Part shown: piece by piece, positions 8,951 to 17,362 of the stretch
Layout of the letters: each line of letters begins with the position of its first letter
How positions within the stretch are numbered: position 1 is the first letter of the stretch
NCBI RefSeq assembly: GCF_000470655.1
Contig: NC_021921.1
Location: 1 to 64,000 of the forward strand
DNA length: 64,000 nt
Reading direction: 5' to 3'
DNA from: Halorhabdus tiamatea SARL4B
GTDB taxonomy: Archaea > Halobacteriota > Halobacteria > Halobacteriales > Haloarculaceae
Notes under the pieces: model-generated
The model's database searches: none
What the model saw: only the letters and a program-made list of their open reading frames with translations
What the model was told of the DNA's origin: nothing
Made by a program: the position numbers and the translations under genes

Positions 8951-9508
8951 GTGGTAGACCCGCTGCCCGTCCACGTCAACCGCGAAGAACTCCACGACAT
9001 AGCGGTGCCCACGTCCTTCGAGACCACTGGACCGTTTGACATCCGACTCGTCAACCACGGCCAGCCGCTACACGTCCACCTCCACCTCGACGACGATCTC
9101 TCGGCCGTCGCAGAGATCGAAGCGACCAACCACTACGTCGACGGAGAGACCGAGCGCCGGGTCTCGGTCTCGGTCCGCGACGGGGCCACCGTCCGTGGGA
9201 AACTCAAGGTCGTCAGCGGCTACGGCGCACAGACCCGCTACGTCGACGTGATCGTGACTGAACCGGACGAGCAAGAGGGTTCGGTCCGAGTCGACGAATC
9301 GCTCGCCGAACCCCAGCCTGTCGAGACCGAACAGCCGGACAGCGCCCTCGCCCAACAGCCCATCGTGCCGGTGGCTGCCCTGGCTGTCGGTGCCCTCGTC
9401 GTCGCGGCCGGGATCGCCTTCGCCGTCCAGGCGTTCGTCGTCGGTCTGGGTGCACTCGTGGTTCTGGCTGGCGTCCTCGTCGCGATGTACGTTCTCTTCG
9501 TCGAGTGA
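8951..9508 (+). CDS. Haloarchaeal membrane-anchored protein, unknown function
   Basis: This 185-aa protein starts at a GTG (8951). An N-terminal soluble domain of about 115 residues is predicted to be beta-rich (alternating hydrophobic residues, LHVHLHLDDDL, RRVSVSVRDGATVRG), followed by an acidic linker and two C-terminal transmembrane helices. The domain organisation suggests a surface- or cytoplasm-facing beta-sandwich held at the membrane. It lies between the Trm112 gene and another haloarchaeal-only gene, and resembles an uncharacterised haloarchaeal DUF. No catalytic residues can be assigned. Confidence 0.8.
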   Translation: MVDPLPVHVNREELHDIAVPTSFETTGPFDIRLVNHGQPLHVHLHLDDDLSAVAEIEATNHYVDGETERRVSVSVRDGATVRGKLKVVSGYGAQTRYVDVIVTEPDEQEGSVRVDESLAEPQPVETEQPDSALAQQPIVPVAALAVGALVVAAGIAFAVQAFVVGLGALVVLAGVLVAMYVLFVE

Positions 9509-9556
9509 GTGCTCTCTCACAGTACCATTATGGGGCTGACCCCCGGAGACGGAACT

Positions 9557-10036
9557 ATGACGCTGGCAGCCAGAGCCCGGGAAGCCGCTCGCGCCCGTCC
9601 GTTCGTCTACGAGGGACTCCGTGCGGGCGTCATCAACTATTCCGCCGCCGCGCGGCTGCTCGATGTCGGCGACGAGGAAGCGGTCGCGGCCGCACTCCGG
9701 CGATACGCGGATGAGCTCCCCGACCGCGATCTGTCGGACGGGTCGGCGCGAGTCACGATGCACAGCGGACTGGGCGTGCAGGACAGCGAGTCGGACGGGG
9801 CTGTCGAGGGACTGCTCACGGTCGGCGAGACGACCTACGTCCAGGACGCGGGGTCGCTGACCGGCGTGGCCGCCACCGGCGACGTCGACGCGCGGTCGCT
9901 GGCTCGCGTGCTCGGCCGACTCGACGCCGAGGGCGTCGCCGTTGCGGCCGCTGGCGTCGCCGACGGACGCCTCCTGATCGTCGTCGAGCGTCGGGACGGG
10001 CCGGATGTGGTCCGCTTCGTCGAGGAGGCGGTGTGA
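9557..10036 (+). CDS. Haloarchaeal conserved protein with N-terminal helical domain
   Basis: The ATG at 9557 (MTLAARAREAARARPF) gives 159 aa. Residues 1-60 look like a helix-turn-helix-type module (VYEGLRAGVINYSAAARLLDVGDEEAVAAALRRYADEL), followed by an alpha/beta domain resembling an ACT-like or regulatory fold. It lies just before cysS (64-bp gap, same strand), and the trio Trm112 - membrane protein - this gene may be one transcript. The function is unknown. Confidence 0.8.
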   Translation: MTLAARAREAARARPFVYEGLRAGVINYSAAARLLDVGDEEAVAAALRRYADELPDRDLSDGSARVTMHSGLGVQDSESDGAVEGLLTVGETTYVQDAGSLTGVAATGDVDARSLARVLGRLDAEGVAVAAAGVADGRLLIVVERRDGPDVVRFVEEAV

Positions 10037-10100
10037 GCTGCCGTTCGATCCTCAGCGCGCTTCGACGGATTGAAGCGCGCGCCCCGTCGAGCGTCCCACG

Positions 10101-11591
10101 ATGACCCTGCGCGTGACGAACACGCTTTCGGGCGAACGTGAGGACTTCGAGCCACAGGATCCCGAGGACGTCCTCCTGTATTACTGTGGCCTCACGACGT
10201 CCGATCCGCCACACCTTGGCCACGCCCGCGGGTGGGTCCACGTCGACGTGATGCACCGCTGGCTGTCGTGGCTCGGCTATACGGTCCACCACGTCGAGAA
10301 CTTCACGGACGTCAACGAGAAGATCGTCGCCCGCGTCGGCGAGGCCGGGTCGAGCGAGGCCGACGTCGCCCGAACCTACATCGAAGACGTGATCCGGGAC
10401 ATGCGGTCGCTGAACCTCAAGCGCGCCGAGGTCTACCCCCGCGTTTCCGAGCACGTCCCCGAGATCATCGACCTCGTGGAGACGCTGATCGACCGTGAGT
10501 ACGCTTACGAGGCGAACGGGTCGGTGTACTTCGACGTCACCGCCTTCGAGGACTACGGCGACCTCTCGAATCAGACTGTCGACGAACTCGACGCTCAGGG
10601 CGACCCGGACGAACGTGGCGAGAAGCGCCATCCCCAGGACTTCGCACTCTGGAAGGCCGGCGGCGTCGACCCAAGCGACGTCGAGACCCATCAACACGAG
10701 GGAGCTGCTCCCCCAGAGACGGCCTGTGAAACAGCCCAGACCTGGGATTCGCCGTGGGGCGAGGGACGGCCGGGCTGGCACGTCGAGTGCTCGGCGATGA
10801 GCATGACGCACCTCGGAGAGACTCTCGACATCCACGTCGGTGGCCAGGATCTGGTCTTTCCCCACCACGAGAACGAGGTCGCCCAGAGCGAGGCCGCGAC
10901 GGGCCAGCGCTTCGCCAACTACTGGCTGCACGTCGGGCTGCTCGAGACCGGCGACGAGAAGATGTCCTCTTCGCTAGGGAACTTCGCAACCGTCGAGGAG
11001 GCAATCGCGGAGTACGGCCTCGGCGTCGTTCGAACCTTCCTGCTGTCGACGGCCTATCACAGTCGCGCGACCTACACCGAGGAGACGCTCTCGGAGGCTC
11101 GCGAACGCTACGAGACGCTCGAACGTGGCTACGAGCGTGCCGTCGAGGCAGTCGACAGCGCCGACGCGACGGTCAAGACGACCGACGACGCGCTCCGAGA
11201 AGCCGTCGAGACGGCCCGCGAAGAGATCCCGCGTGCGATGAACGACGATTTCAACACCCGCAAGGCGCTGGCAGCGCTGGTCGAGTTCACGACTGCGGTC
11301 AATCGCCACGTCGACGAGTCCGGGACTTACGATTACCGTGGCCTCCGCCGTGCGATCGAAACCTACGACGAGTTCGCGGTCGGCGTGCTGGGGCTGCCGC
11401 TGGGCGACGATGGCGACGACACCGGCGACGTCCGCTTGGCCGAGGATCTGGTCGAGCTCGTTCTCGACGTCCGGGAGGCCGAACGCGACGCCGGCAATTA
11501 CGAACGTGCAGACGAATTGCGTGACGAACTCGCCGCGCTCGGCGTCGAGGTCGAGGATAGCGACGGCGGCCCGACCTATCGGCTGCCCTGA
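10101..11591 (+). CDS. cysS: Cysteinyl-tRNA synthetase
   Basis: This 496-aa class Ia synthetase charges tRNA-Cys. The HIGH signature is HLGH (residues 38-41). The KMSKS loop appears as KMSSS in [11 protein letters not shown]. Zinc ligands include the Cys in YYCG near residue 29 and a downstream CSAMSM/HHENE set. The C-terminal helical anticodon-binding region is present and ends with the typical GVxVxD-type tail. Length matches the family. Confidence 0.97.
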   Translation: MTLRVTNTLSGEREDFEPQDPEDVLLYYCGLTTSDPPHLGHARGWVHVDVMHRWLSWLGYTVHHVENFTDVNEKIVARVGEAGSSEADVARTYIEDVIRDMRSLNLKRAEVYPRVSEHVPEIIDLVETLIDREYAYEANGSVYFDVTAFEDYGDLSNQTVDELDAQGDPDERGEKRHPQDFALWKAGGVDPSDVETHQHEGAAPPETACETAQTWDSPWGEGRPGWHVECSAMSMTHLGETLDIHVGGQDLVFPHHENEVAQSEAATGQRFANYWLHVGLLETGDEKMSSSLGNFATVEEAIAEYGLGVVRTFLLSTAYHSRATYTEETLSEARERYETLERGYERAVEAVDSADATVKTTDDALREAVETAREEIPRAMNDDFNTRKALAALVEFTTAVNRHVDESGTYDYRGLRRAIETYDEFAVGVLGLPLGDDGDDTGDVRLAEDLVELVLDVREAERDAGNYERADELRDELAALGVEVEDSDGGPTYRLP

Positions 11592-11668
11592 GACAGTCAC
11601 CGACTCGACCGTCTCGGTCGCCGCTGTCTGACGCGAACGCTTTTGACGTAGCCGTTTGAGGGGCAGAT

Positions 11669-11833
11669 ATGCGACTGCTGGCTGTGGGTGTCGTCCTTTC
11701 GCTGCTCGGGCTCGGCGGGTACGTCGCGGGCGTGGTCGTCGCCTATCCCGGACGATCGTTCACGATCGCCGTGGTCATGATCGGTCTCACTCTCGTTGCG
11801 ATCGGCCGGACGCCGGGGGAGGGATCGGCGTGA
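11669..11833 (+). CDS. 54-aa two-helix membrane peptide translationally coupled to corA
   Basis: An ATG at 11669 opens a 54-codon frame ending in TGA at 11831-11833. The peptide has two hydrophobic helices (RLLAVGVVLSLLGLGGYVAG and IAVVMIGLTLVAIG) separated by a short polar turn and a Gly/Ser tail. Its stop overlaps the GTG start of the next gene (GTGA, 11830-11833), the classic arrangement for coupled translation. The overlap and the clean membrane pattern support a real gene. It may be an accessory subunit or regulator of the CorA transporter, which is inference. Confidence 0.7.
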   Translation: MRLLAVGVVLSLLGLGGYVAGVVVAYPGRSFTIAVVMIGLTLVAIGRTPGEGSA

Positions 11834-12807
11834 TCGAGTCGCTCGTCTACGACGGGACTGGCGTCGAGTCCGTCGAGGACCTCGCGGCCGCGCGAACGGC
11901 CGACGGGACGACCTGGGTCCACGTCGAGGACGCGAGCGACGCGGAGATCGACGCCGTCGCCGATGCGTTCGATCTCCACGCGCTGGCCATCGAGGACGTG
12001 CGGAACAACGTCCGGGCGAAATCCGAGGAGTTCAGCGCCTACACGTTCGCCCTGGTCAAGACTGCCCGCCTCACGCGGGGCGAGACCACCTTCGAGGAGG
12101 AGATCGACGACGAGCCGGTTGGCCTCTTCATCGGCGACGACTGGCTCGTGACCGTCGCCACCGGCAGCGCCGACCCGGTCGCTCGTGTTCAGGAGAGCGT
12201 CCGTCGTGGGGACGAACGGCTGCTCGAACGCGGGCCGGACTTCACTGCCTATCGCCTGTTGGACGTGCTCGTCGACAGTTACTTTGAGGTCCTCGAACAC
12301 CTGGAGGGCCAGATCGAAGCGATCGAGGACGAGGTCGTCGAGTCGCCCGATGCCGACTTGCTCAGCGATATCAACAGCGTCCGCCGGGAGCTTCTGTCCT
12401 TCCGGAAGGTCGTCTGGCCCGTTCGCGAAACGCTGGCCGTGCTCGCCCGCGGCGACGTTCGCGCGACCCGGGCGGACACCCAGAAGTACTATCGGGACGT
12501 CTACGACCATCTGGTCCAGTTGGTCGATTTACTGGAAACGTATCGTGATCTGGTCGTCGGGACGCGGGACATCTACCTCAACGCCCTCTCACAGTCGACA
12601 AACGAGGTCATGAAGGTTTTGACCGTCGTCGCCACGATCTTCATCCCGCTCACCTTCGTCGCCGGCGTCTACGGGATGAACTTCGCCGACAGCGCTTACA
12701 ACATGCCCGAGTTGACCTGGGAGTTCGGCTATCCGGCGGTCATGCTCGGCATGGCTGGCGTCGCGGCGCTGATGGTGTTTTACTTCCGGCGGCAGTCGTA
12801 TCTCTGA
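11830..12807 (+). CDS. corA: CorA-family magnesium/cobalt transporter
   Basis: Using the GTG at 11830 gives 325 aa, the usual CorA length. The large N-terminal cytoplasmic domain is followed by two C-terminal transmembrane helices, and the selectivity-filter GMN motif is intact at residues 282-284 (GVYGMNF). It forms a pentameric channel for Mg2+ uptake. The start overlaps the stop of the 54-aa membrane peptide. Confidence 0.95.
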   Translation: MIESLVYDGTGVESVEDLAAARTADGTTWVHVEDASDAEIDAVADAFDLHALAIEDVRNNVRAKSEEFSAYTFALVKTARLTRGETTFEEEIDDEPVGLFIGDDWLVTVATGSADPVARVQESVRRGDERLLERGPDFTAYRLLDVLVDSYFEVLEHLEGQIEAIEDEVVESPDADLLSDINSVRRELLSFRKVVWPVRETLAVLARGDVRATRADTQKYYRDVYDHLVQLVDLLETYRDLVVGTRDIYLNALSQSTNEVMKVLTVVATIFIPLTFVAGVYGMNFADSAYNMPELTWEFGYPAVMLGMAGVAALMVFYFRRQSYL

Positions 12808-12832
12808 GCTAGTTTTCGGGGGAATATCCGTC

Positions 12833-14074
12833 TCATACGCCGAGGATCAGCGGGCCGATCAATACGCCCATCAGTGACACACGCCGGGCACCCAATCTTG
12901 CAGGGATTAACCCTACCAGCGTGCTGACGGCGAAGACGGCAACGCCGATCGGCCCGGCGAACAGCCCCGAGAGCACCGCCAGTACGCCCAGAACGACAAC
13001 TGACAGCCTGGTGTGATCCAGCTTTCTGACTAGCCTGAGATACCAGTCGCCGACCACTACGACGAGGACGAATCCGACCGCCGCCGCGATGAGGACGGCC
13101 GCGACCAGCAGGGGCCACGCAAGCGGCGCTCCTGATTGATCGAGTGCGACGAGCACACCGGTCCGTGGGTTGCCGAACGCGATCAGCGCACAGAGTGCAA
13201 AGAGGGTGTTCGACGTATTCACGCCGCTGGTGGTCACGACGAACCCGCGGCTGCCGTACTGCGACGGCGCGCTGACGAGCGCGAGCGTCGCCGCGATGGC
13301 ACTGGAGACGCCCGGCAGGTAGCCCACGATCGCCCCCGAGACGGTGCCCAGCAGCGCGAGCCCGCCGACCGACGTTCGCGTGGTCCGTACGGTCGGATCG
13401 TCCTGGCTCGGGACGCCAGATCCCCGCATCGCGTCGATCAGCACTGGCGCGCCGAACAGCCCGCCGAACAGCGGCGCGAGCATGCTTCCGACCGGGAGAA
13501 CGCCCTCGGCGGGCACGTCGAGCGTGACGACGCCCAGGGCGGCGCTGGCGAGAAACGACAACAGCGCGGCCTTTCGGGCGTGATTGGTCGGCTCCGTCGC
13601 GATGACTGCGGCTGCGATGGCCGTCAGCACGACTGGCAATCGCTCGGCGAGAACGGGATAGACTTCGAGCATCACGAGCGTCACTGGGACCACGAGTGGG
13701 AGCGCGAAGACGACGGCGAGTCCGCTGCCCAGCGCCGAAAGTCGAAGGGCCTCGCGACCGCGGCCGCCGAGGACGAGGCGATGGCTGGGTAGTGCACTTG
13801 CGGCCATCGCCGGGTCCGGGACGCCAAGCGCCAGCGCGGGCACGAAATCCAGAAACGTGTGGACGACGCCGGCGGCGAGCATGGCCGCCCCGACCAGTCG
13901 CGGCGGGGCGGGCACGCTCGGGGCGACGGCTGCCAGGAGCAACGCGAAGTTGTTCGCGTGTAGCCCCGGCGTCAGGCCGCTGATCGTTCCCAGACAGATC
14001 CCGGCGGCGATGGCCACAATGGCGAGGGCTGTGGCTTCCGGGGCGATCGCGAGTCTGACGCCGAGATCGAACAC
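12833..14074 (-). CDS. TctA-like tripartite tricarboxylate transporter permease
   Basis: The GTG start at 14074 gives 413 aa (an ATG frame back to 14185 would overlap pdxS and its promoter). About 11-12 hydrophobic helices are visible, with the family features GTISGLTPGLHANNFA near the N-terminus and GTVSGAIVGYLPGVSS in the second half: paired pseudo-repeats each with a Gly-Pro-Gly type re-entrant loop. These match the archaeal branch of the TctA/COG1784 permeases. The substrate-binding TctC and small TctB partners are not next to it. It is divergent from pdxS. Confidence 0.85.
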   Translation of the reverse strand: MFDLGVRLAIAPEATALAIVAIAAGICLGTISGLTPGLHANNFALLLAAVAPSVPAPPRLVGAAMLAAGVVHTFLDFVPALALGVPDPAMAASALPSHRLVLGGRGREALRLSALGSGLAVVFALPLVVPVTLVMLEVYPVLAERLPVVLTAIAAAVIATEPTNHARKAALLSFLASAALGVVTLDVPAEGVLPVGSMLAPLFGGLFGAPVLIDAMRGSGVPSQDDPTVRTTRTSVGGLALLGTVSGAIVGYLPGVSSAIAATLALVSAPSQYGSRGFVVTTSGVNTSNTLFALCALIAFGNPRTGVLVALDQSGAPLAWPLLVAAVLIAAAVGFVLVVVVGDWYLRLVRKLDHTRLSVVVLGVLAVLSGLFAGPIGVAVFAVSTLVGLIPARLGARRVSLMGVLIGPLILGV

Positions 14075-14184
14075 GGCAAGAGTGGTCGCTCTCTGTGACT
14101 TAAACTCCCGCCAGGTAGGCTGTCGGCGCTCACGTGCCGGGCAAAAGCAACCCGTTAAGTGAATCCACGGCGAACTTCCTGGCA

Positions 14185-15090
14185 ATGACGGAAACCGATC
14201 TCGAAGACCTGCGACGCGGCACCGATCTCGTCAAGCGCGGCTTCGCGAAGATGCAGAAAGGCGGCGTCATCATGGACGTCGTTACCCCTGAACAGGCTCG
14301 CATCGCCGAGGACGCGGGTGCTGTCGCCGTGATGGCCCTGGAAGCGGTCCCGGCGGACATCCGCAAGCGCGGCGGCGTCGCCCGCATGGCCGACCCCGCC
14401 GACGTGCAGGAGATCATCGACGAAGTCTCGATCCCGGTGATGGGCAAGTCCCGGATCGGCCACACCAAGGAAGCCCAGATCCTCGAAGCCATCGGCGTCG
14501 ACATGGTCGACGAAAGCGAGGTGCTGACGCCCGCCGACGACGCCTACCACATCGACAAGCGCGAGTTCACGACGCCCTTCGTCTGCGGTGCGCGGAACCT
14601 CGGTGAAGCCCTGCGCCGGATCGACGAGGGCGCGGCGATGATCCGGACAAAGGGCGAGGCCGGCACCGGCGACGTCAACCAGGCGGTCCACCACCAGCGG
14701 ACGATCAAGGGCGCGATCCGGCAACTCGAAGGCATGAGCCACGAGGAACGCGAGGCCTGGGCGCGCGAGCACGAGGCTCCCGCCGAACTCGTCCACGAGA
14801 CCGCCGAAATGGGGCGGCTGCCGGTCGTCAACTTCGCCGCCGGCGGGATCGCGACGCCGGCGGACGCCGCGCTGATGATGCACCACGAGTGTGACGGCAT
14901 CTTCGTCGGGTCGGGCATCTTCGGTGCGGAGGACCCCGAGGCGATGGGTCGAGCCATCGTCGAAGCCGTCAACAACTACGACGACCCGGACAAACTTGCG
15001 GAGATTGCCTCGGACATCGGCGGCGGGATGAAGGGCGACGCGAACGTCGACCTGCCGGAAGACGAGCAGTTGCAAGGTCGAGGCGTCTGA
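14185..15090 (+). CDS. pdxS: Pyridoxal 5'-phosphate synthase subunit PdxS
   Basis: This 301-aa TIM-barrel lyase makes PLP from ribose 5-phosphate, glyceraldehyde 3-phosphate and ammonia supplied by PdxT. The signature [22 protein letters not shown] near the N-terminus, [12 protein letters not shown], and the two active-site lysines (in MGKSRIGH and in RTKGEAGTG) are visible. The ATG at 14185 matches the family N-terminus. PdxT is not in this window. Confidence 0.97.
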   Translation: MTETDLEDLRRGTDLVKRGFAKMQKGGVIMDVVTPEQARIAEDAGAVAVMALEAVPADIRKRGGVARMADPADVQEIIDEVSIPVMGKSRIGHTKEAQILEAIGVDMVDESEVLTPADDAYHIDKREFTTPFVCGARNLGEALRRIDEGAAMIRTKGEAGTGDVNQAVHHQRTIKGAIRQLEGMSHEEREAWAREHEAPAELVHETAEMGRLPVVNFAAGGIATPADAALMMHHECDGIFVGSGIFGAEDPEAMGRAIVEAVNNYDDPDKLAEIASDIGGGMKGDANVDLPEDEQLQGRGV

Positions 15091-15164
15091 ACGCACGATC
15101 GAGCTGTTTTGACCCGGCGGCGACGAAGACAACCGTCAAGTTCGCGGCCCGGCCATAGGGAGTC

Positions 15165-16358
15165 ATGGTCGCGATCGCCTCCGCGTTCTCGCAAATGCAG
15201 GGATTCTTCTCGGGCCTTTCGACCGTCGAGTGGCGTCTGGCAGTCAGCGTCGCCGTGGCCGTCGGTGCCCTCGTGGTCAGTACGGTCCTGGTCCCGTTCG
15301 CCGCTCGTCAGTTCCGCCGAGGCGTGCGAACCCATATTCTTCCGGGGCCGCTGGGAACGGGCGTCGACGTCGTCGACGAGTCCCTTCCCACGACAGTTGG
15401 GTGGGTCGCTGTTCGTCTCCTCCAGCTTTCGATAGTCGCCCTCGCCGTGCTTGCCCTGTTGACGATCTGGGATCTACTGGGCGTCGTCGAGTCGATCGTC
15501 GACTCCAGTGGACTCTCCCGGTGGGTCGTGATCCAGTTGTTCCTCACGTTCGCTCTGGCAGGGGTTGTCTACGTTGTCGCCGATCAGTACAAACGAGTCA
15601 TCGTGCGAATCGGCACGCAGGCTACGTGGATGACTGATCATCAACTGGAGATCGTCGTCCGGATCGGGCAGATCGTCATCCTGCTGTTCGGGGGCCTGAT
15701 CGGCATGGGTCTCTGGGGGATCAATCCCCAGGGTCTGCTCGTCGGGGCTGGCTTTCTGGGCATCGTCGTCGGCCTGGCCGCCCGACAGACACTCGGCGCA
15801 CTCATCGCCGGCATCGTCCTGATGTTCTCCCGCCCGTTCGAGATCGGCGACTGGGTCCAGATCGGTGAGGAGGAGGGGATCGTCACGGACATTGCGATCA
15901 TGAACACTCGCCTTGAGAACTTCGACGGCGAGGTCGTCTATCTCCCGAACGACCGCGTCAACGAACGGGCGATCGTCAACCGGAGTCGCCGTGGGTCGCT
16001 CCGGCTCCGCGTCGACGTCGGCATCGATTACGATAGTGAGCCCGAACACGCAAAGACCGTCGCGCTCACGGCGATCAAGGAGATCGACGTCGTTGCCGAC
16101 GGTCCGCCGCCACAGATCGTCCCGAAGTCCTTCGGCGATTCGGCGGTCGTCCTTGAGATGCGCTTCTGGATCGACCATCCGACGCCGCCCCGGAAGTGGA
16201 ACGCGGTCGAACGGGTCGTCACAGCGGTAAAGACCGCCTTCGAACGCGAGGGGATCAAGATCCCGTACCCCCAGCGGGAACTCTCCGGCCGGGCCGAGAC
16301 CGACGGCTTTCGGGTCCACGAGTCGGGCGGCGTGGACGACGCCGGGACGCAGAATTAA
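15165..16358 (+). CDS. MscS-family mechanosensitive channel
   Basis: This 397-aa protein has four or five transmembrane helices, then the pore-lining helix (GLLVGAGFLGIVVGLAARQTLG) and the MscS beta domain (RPFEIGDWVQIGEEEGIVTDI, with the LPNDRVNERAIVN segment). A C-terminal alpha/beta vestibule region follows. It releases solutes on hypo-osmotic shock, which is relevant for a salt-in archaeon. A second, shorter MscS is encoded at 45960. The N-terminal extension is longer than that of E. coli MscS. Confidence 0.93.
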   Translation: MVAIASAFSQMQGFFSGLSTVEWRLAVSVAVAVGALVVSTVLVPFAARQFRRGVRTHILPGPLGTGVDVVDESLPTTVGWVAVRLLQLSIVALAVLALLTIWDLLGVVESIVDSSGLSRWVVIQLFLTFALAGVVYVVADQYKRVIVRIGTQATWMTDHQLEIVVRIGQIVILLFGGLIGMGLWGINPQGLLVGAGFLGIVVGLAARQTLGALIAGIVLMFSRPFEIGDWVQIGEEEGIVTDIAIMNTRLENFDGEVVYLPNDRVNERAIVNRSRRGSLRLRVDVGIDYDSEPEHAKTVALTAIKEIDVVADGPPPQIVPKSFGDSAVVLEMRFWIDHPTPPRKWNAVERVVTAVKTAFEREGIKIPYPQRELSGRAETDGFRVHESGGVDDAGTQN

Positions 16359-16383
16359 TACAGGCGGATCCTCCTCACCAGTG

Positions 16384-17259
16384 TCAGTACAGTCGCGTCC
16401 CCTCGCCGATCTCAGTCTGGTAGGCCCGCGCGTCGATACCGCGGTCCTCGAATGTATCGAGCATCGCGTTTGCGACCGCCCGCTGGTTCCATTCGTGGGT
16501 AACCGCGAGGACGCCCGGCCCGGCACCGCTGATCGTGACGCCGGTCGCGCCGGCCTCGAGTGCCGCCTCCCGGACGGCGTCGTAGCCGTCGATGAGTTTC
16601 GCCCGGGCAGGCGTGACGATCCCGTCTTTCATTCCCCGGCCGACGAGGGTCGGATCGTCCCGGTACATCCCTGCGGTCAGCGTCGCCGCGTTGCCGACCG
16701 TCTCGACCAATCGCTCGACTGTCGTCTCCCTCGGGACGACTTTCCGGGCGTCCCGGGTCGAGACGACGATTTCCGGGAGCGTGACGACGATAGAGATGTC
16801 GGCGTCGACCTGCGTGACGCCGTCGGGCGTCGCGATGGTGAACCCGCCGAGGATCGCGGGCGCGACGTTGTCGTCGTGGGCGTCACCGGAGACGACGGCC
16901 TCACCTTTGGCTGCGATCGGGACGAGCTCCTTCCGGGACTTCCCGCGGTCGTAGAGATCGTTGAGCGCGACGGCCGCCGCGGCGGCGCTTGCAGCCGACG
17001 AACCGAGGCCCGAAGCCGGTCGAATCCCCTTGTCGATCTCGATATGGGCGGGTGCATCCAGGGCGTCGGCGACGGCCCCGACGGTGTTCTTCTCGGGATC
17101 TTCGGGGATGAACTGGCTGCCGGCCCCCGTCACCTCGATGGTCGTCCGCTCGGCTCGCTCGACGCGGACGACGTCGGCCGGACGCGAGAGTGCGATCCCG
17201 AAGACGTCGAACCCGCTCCCGAGGTTCGCGCTCGTCGCCGGGGCTCGCGCCGTGGGCAT
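16384..17259 (-). CDS. thrB: Homoserine kinase
   Basis: The ATG at 17259 (MPTARAPATSANLGSGFD) gives 291 aa. It is a GHMP kinase: the N-terminal PATSANLGSGFDVFG motif, the ATP-binding GLGSSAASAAA loop (about residues 84-94) and the C-terminal GVTISGAGPGVLA motif are all present. It phosphorylates homoserine on the way to threonine. Upstream ATGs extend into the kinase-gene promoter and lack conservation. Confidence 0.93.
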   Translation of the reverse strand: MPTARAPATSANLGSGFDVFGIALSRPADVVRVERAERTTIEVTGAGSQFIPEDPEKNTVGAVADALDAPAHIEIDKGIRPASGLGSSAASAAAAAVALNDLYDRGKSRKELVPIAAKGEAVVSGDAHDDNVAPAILGGFTIATPDGVTQVDADISIVVTLPEIVVSTRDARKVVPRETTVERLVETVGNAATLTAGMYRDDPTLVGRGMKDGIVTPARAKLIDGYDAVREAALEAGATGVTISGAGPGVLAVTHEWNQRAVANAMLDTFEDRGIDARAYQTEIGEGTRLY

Positions 17260-17362
17260 ACCCGCCTTTTCCGGACTGCAGGCAAAAAGGTAGCGGACGC
17301 GGTTTCCAGTCCTGATAGTTGGTCCCCCAAACATAAGCCACCGTCTCACAAACCATCGGACA

